Below are positions 1-11,296 of a stretch of DNA of 64,000 nt, one piece after another. The DNA lies in assembly GCA_029851415.1 (NCBI GenBank), contig CM056742.1, positions 63,994,454 to 64,058,453 on the forward strand. The letters run 5' to 3'. The DNA comes from Eretmocerus hayati. Lineage: Eukaryota > Arthropoda > Insecta > Hymenoptera > Aphelinidae. Both the position numbers and the translations under genes were made by a program. The notes under the pieces are model-generated. The model did not search any database. It was not told where the DNA came from and was given only the letters and a program-made list of their open reading frames with translations. The first letter of the stretch is position 1. Each line of letters opens with the position of its first letter.

Positions 1-282
1 GATCTAGATCCGATAAAGTGCGCTCAGTGTCTCTTGGATGGCTAAGCATGGTCTTCATTCGTACAAGAAATAGGATCCTCTCAAAACAGTGGGACATAAT
101 TTTTCACCCATTTTGGAGTTCTCAGTGACCAGCAAAATTGGTACCAGATGCGTGCTACAAAGGAGAAAATTTCTTTCTTCTTCCAGCAACCCAAACATGC
201 AAAGTTCTGTAGACAGGCTCATATGACTGCTTCCGTGGAAACTTTGAAATAATGTGTGCCGGCTTGTACGAACTCTCATAAC

Positions 283-505
283 GCTCGGGAGAAGACCGCT
301 CGGATCATTTTCGATGTGTTTTTCCGTGTTCTTTCTGGCGCGATCATTAGTTTCTCGATCCGAGGCTACCGAAAAAAATTATCATCGAAAAAGGGGTCAG
401 AATGTCAGGTCAGCGTGATGTGGTTCTTCCTCTTTTTGGTCTCTCGAGTATGTATCGCCACCAAGAGGCTCGCTCGGGTTCCGGGTCCCGAATGATGATA
501 TCTTG
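283..505 (-). repeat. Dispersed repeat, copy 1 (partner at 27283-27480)
   Basis: The reverse complement of this stretch aligns with 27283-27480, including a shared GAAGAACCACATCAC block, a GACCTGACAT block and a GCGCCAGAAAGA block in the same order. The plus-strand reading frame at 256-495 lies inside the repeat and is taken as chance. No terminal repeats or coding motif identify the family. Confidence 0.6.
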
Positions 506-608
506 AGTTCTTCGTTAGGTATAAACTTGCGGTTTGCGGCATCTGAAAGAGCGTCTAAAAACCTATCGAAAACATAGTTGCGGAGTCCTTTTCAACGCTT
601 TGGAGGGC

Positions 609-1136
609 TCCTGGGCTTGTATTGTGAATTCTGCGGTAAATTTTTGCGGCAAATTTTGCCGGCATCAGTGGCGCTCCGGCGGTAACCTGTAAAATTTCAG
701 GAAATTTGCCGCATTTTCTGGAGTTTGCCGTTGCGGTTTGCCGTATTTTTCACAGTAAACGCCATCGGCAACGCAAACACGGCAAACCGCAACGGCAAAC
801 TACTGCAGATGCGGCAATTCTTCTCGAATTTTACAGATTACCGACAGAGCGCCACCGATGCCGTCAAATTTTGCGGTAAAATCTACCGGAAAGTTCTGCG
901 GTCCGGCACCAGTGGCGCTCTGTCGATAACGTTTAAAATTTGGCGCGTTTGCTGCAGTTCGCCGTCGTGATCTACTTTGATTTTCACGGCAAACGTCATC
1001 GGCAATGCAAATACGGAAAACCGCGACGACAAACTGAAGCAAACGCGGAAAATTTTACACGTTACCGACAGATCGCCATTGATGCTGACGAATTTTACGG
1101 TAAAATTTGCCGGAAAACTTCACCGCAAAATTCAGA
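609..1136. repeat. Chained foldback repeat, GCGG/CCGC-rich
   Basis: Three related arms alternate in orientation: about 609-743, 779-903 (reverse complement of the first) and a further pair to about 1136. The innermost arms are a perfect 21-bp inverted pair at 723-743 and 779-799. The middle arm can pair with either neighbour, so two overlapping hairpins are possible. Overlapping open frames at 725-970, 800-1042 and 940-1213 on both strands are by-products of this structure, not genes. It looks like a foldback or MITE-type element duplicated head to head. Confidence 0.75.
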
Positions 1137-1710
1137 ACCCGGACCCTGGAGCTACAAAGGTGTTTTTCACTAAATGGTTAATTTCTCAAAGAGCCGTTCT
1201 TTTATTCCTCTGAAAATCACATATAAAACGTGAGATTTGATGTTCTTCCAAGCAAATATGGTCTTAGAGGAAATTGGGCTGATCCAAGCGACTTATTAGC
1301 CATTTTCTGAAATGGAACTTTTTTAGTAACGGGGAGGAATCATTTTCTGTACATGCGCATGAACTTAGGTTCTTTGGACTGATTCTAACAAAAAGCTGAC
1401 AAAATTTTCTATGAAATGACTACCTGCAGAGTTTGAATCCGTGCACTCGAACGGAATCTACAACACAATGAATTGCATCGAATCAAAAGCACATGGACAT
1501 TCAACCCATCAGCGCCTGCTGAGAGGACACATGAACGAGATCTTTTTGGGGATTTTTTCTGAGTACAAAATAGCCGTCAAGAAAAATTCGGATCACATGA
1601 ATTCAACGTGAAATTGTCTGAACTTTGAGAATATGCAATCAAAAATTCCATTCGAGACGATGCTGGAGATTCACATTCAATTTTTGCCAAGAAAATACGA
1701 TTTTTACACC
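1137..1710. other. No gene recognised
   Basis: AT-rich sequence with stops in all frames. I see no coding motif, tandem repeat or terminal repeat here. Confidence 0.4.
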
Positions 1711-2608
1711 CAAAATCGTATTTAGACGGTAATTCCATATCCAAAAGTGATAGATGAACCTTCGAGGTCGAAAAAACATGTGATTGGGTCCTGAACCACG
1801 GAATTCATGGGTCAAGTGAATTTTGAAAGACGAACCTGGGCGCGAGATATCGACCGAAACAAAGAATGTTGGTGGAACGCCTTTTCATCGTCATTGGAAC
1901 CTTCTCACCCCTTTTGCTTCCTATCCTGAACATGATATAGCCTCTAGAGAGATATAATAGAAAAAATGAAATATGAAAGAATATAGTTTTACGTTTCGGC
2001 CGAGGTTTTGTGCCCAGATTGGTCTTTTAGGATTAGCATGACCCATCAATTTCGTAGTACAATACCCAATCACAAGTTTTTTGACCTTTCAAAGCTTTAT
2101 CTATAGATTTAGGAGATGAAAATGCCACCTCAGTACGATTTCGGGTGCACCTCAAAAATCAGAACCTCGGAATCATACTATCAGGAACCAGCGGTGATGT
2201 CTGGAATAGCATCACAACGGAGAAGTTCTCGATCGGGTTAGTATGCGTACAAGAAGCCCGTCATCAAGCCTTTGTTCTGTTAGAGCCCTTTTAGAAAGAT
2301 CGTAAGACAGGCTTCCAACGTGAAATTATATTGTTCCATATTCCATTCATTTCATGGTGATATTTTCCTAGAGGCTATTTGATGTTCAGGATTCGAATCG
2401 AGAGGGGTGAGAAGGTTCCAATGACGATAAATAGGCGTTCCACCAACACTTTTCGTTTCGGTGAATGTCTTGCGCCCAGATTCGTCTTCCAAAATTCACT
2501 TGACGCATGAATTTTGTGGTTCAAGACCCAATCGCACGTTTTTTTGACCTCTCAAAGTTTATCTATCACTTTTGGATATGAAATTGCCGTCTGAACACGA
2601 TTTTGGGC
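1711..2608. repeat. Inverted repeat with an extra internal copy of the arm
   Basis: Arms of roughly 270 bp at 1711-1985 and 2335-2608 are inverted copies; both contain a GGTGAGAAGGTTCCAATGAC-type block and a TTTTTTGACCT-type block. A third copy of the distal ~170 bp lies at about 1988-2155, in the same orientation as the right arm. Arms are diverged by roughly a fifth, so the insertion is old. Probably a non-autonomous DNA element whose centre received a second copy. Confidence 0.6.
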
Positions 2609-2759
2609 TCTTAGCACGTATATTAATAGAATGCAACATAATGAAATGAATTTGATAGAGTCAGGAATTAAAGTATACCAGCGGGCGAGAGAAAAGATGT
2701 ACTTACTCCCGGCCTCTGTAGATGGTTGTAGAGAATGTTTATAAGCCTCAGATGCTATC

Positions 2760-3020
2760 GTGGTACTTGATGGTGACGTAATGAATTATACTTATCCTTT
2801 GTCAAGTCATGCTGAACAGCTTCCGGTTCCGGGTTCTACACTTCGCGCGAATGACCATTGGTGGATTAAGGTGAGATGTTCATGCGGGAAACTCTGGATG
2901 TTGCATTCGATCTCGTGGGATGGAGAAGAACTAGCTGACATCAGCTACGTGATTCCTTCGATGTATGAGGTGCGGACAAGGATCAGTATCTTGACGAGAC
3001 TTATCACGACTCATGGATAA
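2760..3020 (+). other. Unrecognised 86-codon open frame downstream of RanBPM
   Basis: An open frame with unremarkable composition (WWIKVRCSCGKLW near the centre). I do not recognise it. It lies antisense to and just past the RanBPM stop, where a 3' UTR is expected, so it could simply be a chance frame within that UTR. Confidence 0.15.
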
Positions 3021-3085
3021 GATATCATTTGCATCATTCAAAAATCAACAAACCTTCATTCTTGGAGTAGCAGATCGTCACAACA

Positions 3086-3219
3086 TCAGAATTGGATGAT
3101 ATCGTCGACTATAGCGAATCCACATGCCCCAAGTCCGACACTAGACATCAATCGTACAAGTTCCTTGGCATGGGATATGATGATCTCGATAGGAGGCCGC
3201 CGAGGTAATTGACTAGAAC
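3086..3219 (-). CDS. RanBPM: RanBPM (RANBP9/10 homologue), last coding exon: end of CRA domain
   Basis: This exon encodes the final 43 residues of a RanBPM-family scaffold protein, which in known species is part of the CTLH/GID E3 ligase complex. Visible hallmarks are SSQLPRRPP followed by a SHAKELVRLMSSVGLGACGF stretch and an acidic IVDD near the end, matching the NLPK(R/Q)PPL...GLGACAFA(S/T)VDDYLH tail known for the family. The last residues (IIQF rather than YLH) differ. The exon starts after a CAG acceptor at 3220-3222 with two bases, GT, which complete the glycine codon begun at 56760. TGA is at 3086-3088. No clean AATAAA was seen in the first 300 bases downstream. Confidence 0.88.
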
Positions 3220-3939
3220 CTGTTTGAGAATCAATCAATGTGAAAAGACTCAGATTCTTGAGAGCGATGGAAGAAATTATTGAGACTCGGGTGACTTGCA
3301 CCTGCATGAACTGTGTATGCTTCTGCATCCGTTCAAGGATCATGCTGACATCAACAGCTTCCACCCTGCTAAACATTTTTATATGCCGTAAGAGAGAGAG
3401 AGTGGTATGGACGAGTAGTAGAATGAGCACTTCTCCAAGCAGCTGATAGAACGGATTTCATCTGATCATGAAGATATTACGAATAAGGCGAGGAAAAATT
3501 GCCGCTAGTAGGGTAGCTGTTGGAGCGGAGCAGACGATAGGGAGTTTTTGCGGAGCTCGAAAAGAGGATAGTGCTGAGCACCACGCAGATGCTCACCACG
3601 CAATGCAGCGTATATCTTTATTTGGTAAGGCATCTGATCGTCTGTCTCACTCTAGCAGCGATTCCGCGCCTCTCACAGTCAGGCTCATGGCTTCCTTCCT
3701 CTATCTGTCATACCTCTATGACGGAAACCCGCGCTCTCAATGTTCCAGGAGCAAACCGAAAGTGGAGGCGTGAATGATCGAAATCGGAGAAAGCTGGGAG
3801 AGAACTCTAGAACGAGATAGACCATTAGGCAAATCAGCTAGAATCTTGGTTGGAAACAATTTTCAGCTATGGAACATATCGGAAGAGACGTCAACCATTG
3901 CTCACCAGATTCTAATGTCTCCTATCCCACCTTCTAGCC

Positions 3940-4215
3940 TACCATGCAAAATGCTGGGACCAGAATTTCTGTCAAGAGGCGAACTTATTGCAAAACTCAG
4001 AAATTCAATTGAACCCGCAGCTATCCAGCTATATGCTCGAACCAAGAATTCTGCCGGTGAAGTGATCAGCCAGAACCTAAGGAGGCATCTACAACTGCAA
4101 ATACCAGATGCTCGAACTAAAAAAAATGCCGAGTTGGGGATCCGATCATTCTCAAGATCAAAGATGGTCATTATGTCTACGAATCTACGGATGATCGGAC
4201 CAGAAACTCGAATAA
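3940..4215 (+). repeat. Decayed ~78-bp tandem array, locus 1
   Basis: The motif ATGCTCGGACCAGAA recurs in degenerate form at about 3951, 4033, 4108 and 4191 (spacings 82, 75, 83), each followed by a GAATTCT-like and a CAACCC/AAAACC-like block. The same consensus occurs in a better preserved array at 14778-15045. Because 78 is a multiple of three, the array stays open in several frames and yields the 196-codon plus and 133-codon minus frames here, which I reject as genes. Confidence 0.65.
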
Positions 4216-4594
4216 CCGAACGAGAAGACATCTCGTGTATCCTGTATCGATTCAAGAATAATGTCGTTGAGAGTGGAGAAGCATCCATAATTGTACCAAA
4301 CATCCTGTCACGGGTAGTAAGGATCGAGAGCGGGGGAGTGGCGGTGGGTCACGATGTTTATTAACGCCCGCCCATAAGGATAGCACTGCGCATGGATCCT
4401 TTGAAATACATGGGGAACATAGACAAGTGCGACTCGTTGTATTTTTCACACATCGATACTTTCAGACTCTTCCGTGAGGAAAGCATTGTGTGCGGATTTT
4501 ATGGAGCGCAGTTAACCATGCATGGATGTTTTCAGCATTGTATGCAGATCCTATGGAGGGGTACATCATCCGTGTAGATAGGGCTCAGCGGTAC

Positions 4595-4831
4595 TGGGAT
4601 CTTATTGTGAAATAACGATGCGCCACGCGCCAAGAGCAGCGCTCGCGCTGGCGTAAGCGATCGCGTATGACGTCAGTGACATGTCCAGATACGCGTGAGG
4701 ACGACGGTGACTGGTCCAGTGACTCGTAATTCCTGAATTGGACGAGTCATTGACGTCATACGCAACCGCTAACGCCAGCGCGAGCGCTGCTCTTGGCGCG
4801 TGGCGCATCGTTATTTCACAATAAGATCCCA
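4595..4831. mobile_element. Palindromic MITE with 81-bp terminal inverted repeats
   Basis: Arms 4595-4675 and 4751-4831 are reverse complements over 81 bases with about three mismatches, separated by a 75-base spacer. The termini begin TGGGATCTTATTGTG. The arms are GC-rich (GCGC-rich centre) unlike the flanks. No convincing target-site duplication is visible, so the superfamily is open. The near identity of the arms implies recent arrival or gene conversion. Confidence 0.8.
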
Positions 4832-5047
4832 GGACCCACACCCAGACAAACACGCACACCCACACGTTCAGCGCGTGAGCGAATAATATTAGCTGATCCA
4901 AATCATATTCCTCGCTCATGATATTTCTCGGGACGGACATGAGACACACAGCATTCACACTCCTATCATCTTCTCACTACACCCCCCCCCCCCCCGAGAC
5001 AGACTTCCTTCTCTCTTATGCGCGCTGGCCCCCATATACTTTACCTT

Positions 5048-5060
5048 TCTCTCTCTCTCT
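5048..5060. repeat. (CT)n tract at the 3' flank of R1-like copy A
   Basis: Short CT dinucleotide run directly outside the poly(T) that marks the 3' end of copy A. It matches the CT run at 9038-9066 beyond the other end, so the element sits within one GA/CT microsatellite. Confidence 0.8.
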
Positions 5061-5200
5061 TTTTTTTTTTTTTTAAGGTGGTTAGAGGGCAAAACCTGCC
5101 TCAAGATCCTTCGGATGTCCCCAGACACCGGGCTGGTTCAGCTTACGCGGACTACGCATAGCCCACGCAGGCGATACCAGGTGGGACACGGGTTTGGGTG

Positions 5201-5222
5201 GGGCCCACCGAGAGGTGGGCCC
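5201..5222 (-). other. 3' UTR hairpin of the R1-like family (copy A)
   Basis: GGGCCCACC and GGTGGGCCC form a perfect 9-bp stem around a 4-base loop. The same hairpin lies at 37301-37322 in copy B at a similar distance from the poly(A). Conservation in a decayed element suggests a structured 3' end; a role in RT recognition is inference. Confidence 0.6.
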
Positions 5223-5541
5223 GGCCGTGTAATATCCCTCTCACCTTGGTGTCCGATACCTAGGGCATCGGGCAATCAAGAAGAAGATCCACCTGCATCT
5301 GCCATCTCATCCCGGAACCGCGTGAGCATTACTTCAGGATGAGCGGCATGCCTCGCGCTCGATTGCGAGCGTTCCTCTCCTCCATCTTCTCTCTTCGGCC
5401 ACTTGTCGGCATCTTCTATCTTCATTCTTCATTGTTCCCTCTCTTTCTTCTTTCTTCCCTCTTCTTTCTTCTCTCTCCCCTCTTCAGGGCATGATATTCC
5501 TCCTGGAATCATTTGGGCCTCTTCTGTTTTCATCGGCAGAC

Positions 5542-8500
5542 TCACTGTAATTTGCCGGCATCGAGGCGCCTCACTTCCCTCTCTTCCTCCTCCTTGCGGG
5601 TCATCACCAGCCTGATGTATCCGGTGACTCTATCCCGTGTCTCCTGGTTGCGAAGCAAATACAGGACGAGATTCTAAGGTGTTAGTTGAGCACCCAGCCA
5701 TCTATCCAGCTCGGCGCGCTCTCTCCGGGTGTCGCTGCACTTGAACAGGGCATGTTTGGCGTCATCCCAGTCGTCCCCGCATGACTGACATGCTGGGGTC
5801 GTCCTCTTCTTGAACCTGGTTAGATAGGAGCCGAAGCAACCATGATCGCTCAATGCCTGAGTCGTCCAGTAGTCTGTCTCTCCGTGGGAACGTTCCGCCT
5901 ACTTGGCTATGTCACGAATCAACCGGTGCAACCATCTGCCATTCGCGAATGGCGAGTCCCACTCAGTTTGCCACTGTTCGAGGGTGGTTTCCTTCTCGTT
6001 GTCACGGATGATCTCCTTCATCGTCGGAGTGAGTACTCGTTCGGCTCCGATCACTTTCTGGCGGTCCCAGATCCTCACTCGCTCCGCGACGAGCAAGTGG
6101 ATAGGCGGAGTACTCGCCAATACGTGAGCCGCATCTCCTGACACGGTGGGGTAGGCACGGATACTCCTCAGGGCCGCTCTTCGATGGACAGGCCCCATTC
6201 TCTTCTCGATGATGGTCTTCTCTACTCTCTTTCCCCATACGGGTGCACCGTACAGCATGATCGAAGTGGTGACGGTGTTGAGAAGTGCGCGCCTCTTTTC
6301 CTTGGGTCCTCCGATATTCGGCATGAGCCGCTGGAGCGCCGCACCGACCCTGCTCGCCTTCTGGGCGGCTTCCTGGATGTGCTTCTTGAACGACCACTTG
6401 TCGTCGAGCCATACACCGAGGTATTTCAGCTCTGTTTTCCGTGGAATCTCTTGCCCGTTAATATAAAACCGGGGTAAGTTGAACTTCCTACGCCTTGTGA
6501 CCACGATTGCTTCGCACTTCTTGACAGCGAACTCCAGAAGCCTGCTAATCATCTACTCGTAGACTCGGGCCAGCGCTTCGTTCGCGCGTCTACCCAAGAG
6601 TTCCTCGTTGTCAGCCCATACTATGAGTCCCGCGTTGTCCGCGAAAGCCACTATTATCACTCCTTCTGGCAGTTCGATAGACAGTAAGCTGTCGTACTGG
6701 GTGTTCCAGTTGAACGGCTCGGAAACCGATCCCTGTCCGATTCCGGCGGACAGTACCCGAATCTCTTGTCCCTCGTCGGTGTCGTACACGAGGGTCCTGT
6801 TCCGCAGGTAGTCACTCGTGACGGCTAGTAGATAGGGGGGCACTTGACCTGCTTGAGATTGATAAACTCGCTCCCAGCTCGCGCAGTTGGATGCGTTCTT
6901 TATGTCCAACGCAATGATGTCACAGAATCCTCCCCTTCCCTGGTATGGGTTCCCTATCGACGCTTGAACCGCCTCGATCTTGGACCGCCTCGATCGCGTG
7001 AACAGTGCTCCGTCCCTTCCGGAACCCGAACTGCATTGGTGATAGCCCACCGCCTTCTTCGTAGGCTTTCTCCACCCTGTTGAGCACCATCCTCTCGTAC
7101 ATTTTCCCGATATTGTCGAGCATGCTGAGAGGGCGTTGACCTCCTTGACCCTTAGGTATCGGGACCAGCTTCTGGCGTTTCCACTTGTCCGGGAAAATCT
7201 CCGCGCTCAGACATATGTTGAGGAGGTCGAGGAGTAAATCTGGCTTGTATTTGAAGACCAGTTTCGGAGCCTTGTTTGGAATGCCGTCCAGGCCAGGGGC
7301 CTTGCCGTTTGACAGCCTCTTCGCCGCTATGAGTAGCTCTTCCATAGTGAAGAGCGGGATGGGGTCTTCGCTCTCCATAGGGAATGTAGATCTGGGTTCT
7401 CCTGCTGGGAATAGGTCTTCCACGATGTTGCGCAATGTTGCTGCATCATTCGGTGCTGGGTTGCCCCTCCGGGGTCGGGCCTTTGACATGACCACGCGAT
7501 ATGGCGTGCCCCAGGGGTCTTCGTTAACCATGTCACACAGTTCACCCCAGCACTTCTCTTTGCTCCTCCGGATGGCTAAAACGAGAGCCTTCTTTGCTTC
7601 TTTGTACGCTCTGTCATCTTCCGCCAGCGATGGTCGTTGCAGCTTCCTTGATCGCCATGCGGTCCTCCTTTCCTTGTTGCTCGTTCTTCGTAGAGCCTCG
7701 ATCTCATCGGTGATCCAGTACTCTGGTTTCCTCCAGAAATATGGTGTTGTCCTGCGAGGCATCGACGCGTCGCAAGCTCTCGTGATGGCGGATGTTACCA
7801 TCGCCACAGCCTCGTCCGTGGCGGAGTCCATCGGGAGATCTTCGACTGTTACTATCGATTTCCGGAATTTTCCCTCGTCCAGCTCCCGTACCTGCCACCC
7901 CGTTGGTCGCGGTCTGCGTGTCGTCTGTCTCTGTCCGTCAGTCCTAAGCCGAAACCGAATGTGTCGATGGTTACTCAGTGTTTCCGTGTCCAGAACTTTC
8001 CACGATGTCATACGTCCCATGAGCGACGGGCTCATGAACGTCAGGTCGAGGACCGATGACGAACCTCCCTCCCGGGACCGAGTGTCGTGCCGGTGATAGG
8101 TGATAACCCCCGTCTCGTTCGCGAGCACTAATTCTAATGCCTCCATGGCATCAGCGAGTATTACCCCCCGTCTATCGCGCGGCCCCCGCTCCAAGTCGGT
8201 TCCTTGGAGTTGAAATCCCCCGCGATTATAACTGCCCCCCCCCCCCATTGCCTCACATCCTCTTCTAGGTCGTGGAGCTCGTCTTCAAATTCGTGCGTCT
8301 TGAGCGACGGCGAATAGTAGCAGCTGTATATAGCTGTGCCCCCTATGGTCATTCGAGCATAACCGCGGCCACTAACAGCTGGTCCAGTCTCGCGGATCGC
8401 GGGATCCGTGATCTGAATTACAGCGGTCCCCCAGTGATCGAATGTGGATCGGGAAAGTTCGCGCTTCCGAGGCGGTTCGGAGATGATCAGAACATTGATA

Positions 8501-8580
8501 CCCCCTTCTTTGGCGGCAGTGTGTAGGGGGTCACAAGCGTTCCCGCTTCTCCTGAGGTTGGCTTGGATGAAGTTAGCCAT
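5542..8580 (-). pseudogene. ORF2 of R1-like copy A: endonuclease and reverse transcriptase, frameshifted
   Basis: From ATG at 8580: an R1-type AP endonuclease (IQANLRRSGN start, ISEPPR, AGDFNSKEPTW), a frameshift at the homopolymer C run near 8238-8247, the SNHRHIRF motif in place of SDH, then RT motifs NGKAPGLDGIP, FPDKWKRQK, FGFRKGRST, LDIKNASN, and GVIIVAFADN. The catalytic FADD has become FADN. Breaks occur near 6950-7050 and 6552. The C-terminal cysteine-histidine motif CQSCGDDWDD...KHALFKC is encoded near 5740-5800 and the frame ends LQ-TGA at 5542. Not functional. Confidence 0.88.
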
Positions 8581-9033
8581 TTCTTCCCCCCCCCCTGCGT
8601 CTATATGTCACCCTCGCGTTTTGGTAGGCTGTGCAGTTGCTGGAGCCCGACCTGTGGTCAGATCTGGTTCCGATAGCCACGCAGCTGAGGGATTTTGGTT
8701 TCTCTTTACAGGTAGCGGCGAGGTGTCCTGGTTCACCGCACTGGAAGCAGAGTTTCGGTTGACGTTCCTCTGCCTTCTCTTTTTTGCAGCCTGAGGCCTT
8801 GTGGCCATACTCTAGGCAGTTATAGCAGCGTGGGATGCCTCCCTTCTCGCGGATTCTCACTCTGCTCCATCCCACCTTGGGTTCTTTCCAGTCCAGGAGG
8901 CGATGAGCGAGCCTCGCTGGGATGGACACAACCGCTGTTTGGGTGCCTCGGGAGCCGTTTCGCAGGCTCTTAACTATTATGGCTCCATCCTCGTTTTCTG
9001 GTAGGGCCTTCGCGAGGTCCTTCTGCACTTTAG
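8573..9033 (-). pseudogene. ORF1 (Gag-like) 3' part of R1-like copy A
   Basis: About 150 codons of a retrotransposon Gag nucleic-acid-binding protein. CCHC zinc knuckles CYNCLEYGHKASGC and CFQCGEPGHLAATC are intact; the first cysteine of a third knuckle is serine (KSLSC). The upstream part is lost at the truncation. The ORF1 stop overlaps the ORF2 start as ATGGCTAA, the same arrangement as in copies C and D. Initiation of ORF2 by reinitiation at this overlap is inferred. Confidence 0.85.
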
Positions 9034-9066
9034 TTTTCTCTCTCTCTCTCTCCCTCTCTCTCTCTC
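9034..9066. repeat. (CT)n tract at the 5' junction of R1-like copy A
   Basis: CT dinucleotide run interrupted once, directly adjoining the truncated 5' end of copy A. Confidence 0.85.
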
Positions 9067-10024
9067 ATGCCGGCTATATTCTCGTCAGATACTCATCGTT
9101 CTCTGCCTAGAATATAGTGGCTCCTCAATGAATGCTGCGAGCAGCGGTCATGCCCTCGGCCTGAGGAATCCCATCAATGTGAGTAAGACTTGTGTGCAAG
9201 TGCTCTGCTGCTGCTGCTTACCTTCACTCTTTCTTTCGCCGGCAGTGTACAACGTGTCGTTGCTCACACATGACAATATTCTTCAAATGACTTCAAATTA
9301 TCCACCTTTCCTTAATGTTATTCCTTCTGCAACTACTCGTGAAAGAATCTAAATCGGTGGTGTTTCTCGTGCAATGTTCTCGCAAGCAAGATCAGTGTAA
9401 CTAGTTTTTCCAAAATGGAATATTCCTCACTGTATTGAAGCATCTGAAATATTTCGCTCATCTCGTACTATTGTGATAGTTGATACGAGGAGTGGACAAG
9501 TGAGTGTATTCATTGCTACATTCTTACCATTTTTCAAAATGATCCATCTATACAAATTTGTGATATTATTACAACTTTTACTGGATGGACAATCTTGGCT
9601 AGCTGTACGGAATATATTCAGGATGAATGCTAAATTTCGGCCTTCGAAATGAGCGATGGAAAACTTTTTGAGTGGATCCTTATAGAGTGAGTACCTCTCA
9701 TATTTTTTGAACAATTTGGGAGGGATTCGCAATAAACCAAAACCACATTTTCGTCCCCACACCCACACATTTTTCTACTGTCCATCATCTTCCTTTTTTA
9801 GATTTTCATCGACTCATAGTGTATTCTCATAGCATACCACATTTTTACAATTTTAACAACAAGCATGCAGCGCGACTTCACATTCTAATTCTTTCCTGTG
9901 CAGCACATAACATACCGATTTTCTCCTCATTAGATCTATCTCACTCATACGCTTCCACATTCATGGTTACTCTTTTGAGTATCCCACGCATACGGGTCAT
10001 TAACACATCACACTCACTTTGATC
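9067..10024. other. No gene recognised
   Basis: AT-rich stretch with one 113-codon minus-strand frame at 9427-9768 whose translation shows no motif I know and is basic and low in coding character. I see no repeats linking it to other parts of the window. Confidence 0.35.
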
Positions 10025-11250
10025 AAACTAATATTTGTACTCGATCATTACGACCGAGCACCATATTTATCACTGGCGGGAATTACAGATGATTGAATTT
10101 CAATCGATCGGCTCTTGCCAGTGGCATTGTGTCAACAAATTTTGCTGACTCATGTCACAGATCGAGTTGAATTACTTCAAGTCGAACTATGCACCTCCAA
10201 GCCTCGTATGGTTGCGAGGTGAACTTGGAGGATTTTGATGGAAAGTGTAAGGGTGAGAAGAGACATGGATAAAATTTTGATCTACGCTAGATTACAGTGC
10301 GTTTCGCCATTCCTCGTCAGATCTGGCTTGTCAAGGGGACAGACGATCTGCCGAGGTTAGTCCCGAAGCACTTGGCCCAAGTGGCCGAACGTCGAGCTCT
10401 TAAACGGCTTTATATATGAAAGTCTTACAGGCGCAAGCGCGTGCAAGAAAGGTGATTTTAACCCGCTATTTCCATATGAAATCGACTCGACAGATTTTCA
10501 GCCTACTGTCAGATATATACTAAACTAATATTTGTACTCGATCAATACGACCGAGCACCATATTTATCACTGGCGGGAATTACAGATGATTGAATTCCAA
10601 TTGATCGGCTCTTGCCAGTGGCATTGTGTCAACAAATTTTGCTGACTCATGTCACAGATCGAGTTGAATTGCTTCAACTCGAAGTATGCACCTCCAAGCC
10701 TCGTATGGTTGCGAGGTTAACTTGGAGGATTTTGATGGAAAGTGTAAGGGTGAGAAGAGACATATGGAAAAAATTTCAACTCTACGCTAGATTACAGTGC
10801 GTTTCGCCATTGATATATATCCGACAGTAGGCTGAAAATCTGTCGAGTCGATTTCATATGGAAATAGCGGGTTTAAATCACCTTTCTCGCAAGCGCTTGC
10901 GCATGTAAGACTTTCATATATAAAGCCGTTTAAGAGCTCGACGTTCGGCCACTTAGGCCAAGTGCGTCGGGGACTAACCTCGCCAGATCGTCTGTCCCCT
11001 TGACAAGCCAGTTCTGACGAGGAATGGCGAAACGCACTGTAATCCAGCGTAGAGTCGAAATTTTCTCGATATGTCTCTTCTCACCCTTACACTTTCCATC
11101 AAAATCCTCCAAGTTAACCTCGCAACCATACGAGGCTTGCGGTTGCATAGTTCGAGTTGAAGCAATTCAACTAGATCTGTGACATGAGTCAGCAAAATTT
11201 GTTGACACAATGCCACTGGCCAAAGCCGATCAATCGAAATTCAATCATTT
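10025..11250. repeat. Three copies of a ~0.5-kb repeat (two direct, one inverted)
   Basis: Copy 1 spans 10025-10521 (plus). Copy 2 starts at 10522 with the same AAACTAATATTTGTACTCG and is truncated at about 10811. Copy 3 runs from about 10812 to 11250 in reverse orientation, beginning with the end of the unit (GACAGTAGGCTG). Copies 2 and 3 therefore form a long hairpin. Identity among copies looks about 90 percent. The unit contains an internal inverted CTCCAAG...CTTGGAG pair near 10195-10232. No coding motif; family unknown. Confidence 0.75.
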
Positions 11251-11296
11251 GACACTCACTTCCAGTTTTCGAATCTGGATGACTATTTTTCACTAA

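Larger units (their letters stand above)
5061..9033 (-). mobile_element. R1-clade LINE copy A, 5'-truncated, inserted in (GA)n
   Basis: A minus-strand non-LTR retrotransposon with a poly(A) tail (poly(T) at 5060-5074), a 3' UTR of about 470 bases, a decayed ORF2 and the last part of ORF1. It is truncated inside ORF1 at about 9033. Both ends abut CT/GA dinucleotide runs. The 3' UTR carries a strong hairpin also present in copy B. The only sequences with comparable 3' UTRs are the other R1-like copies in this window. Confidence 0.9.

Noticed and set aside
725..1213. Overlapping 77-81-codon frames on both strands
   Set aside because: Produced by the GCGG/CCGC foldback arms, which translate similarly in several frames.
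3774..4364. 196-codon plus-strand frame, and the 133-codon minus frame opposite it
   Set aside because: Both coincide with a decayed 78-bp tandem array; open on both strands, no motif.
4602..4958. 118-codon minus-strand frame rich in alanine and leucine
   Set aside because: Covers the palindromic MITE and low-complexity flank; alanine runs come from GCGC repeats.
7185..8096. 303-codon plus-strand frame
   Set aside because: Antisense shadow of the R1-like ORF2 in copy A; the minus strand shows all the RT and endonuclease motifs.
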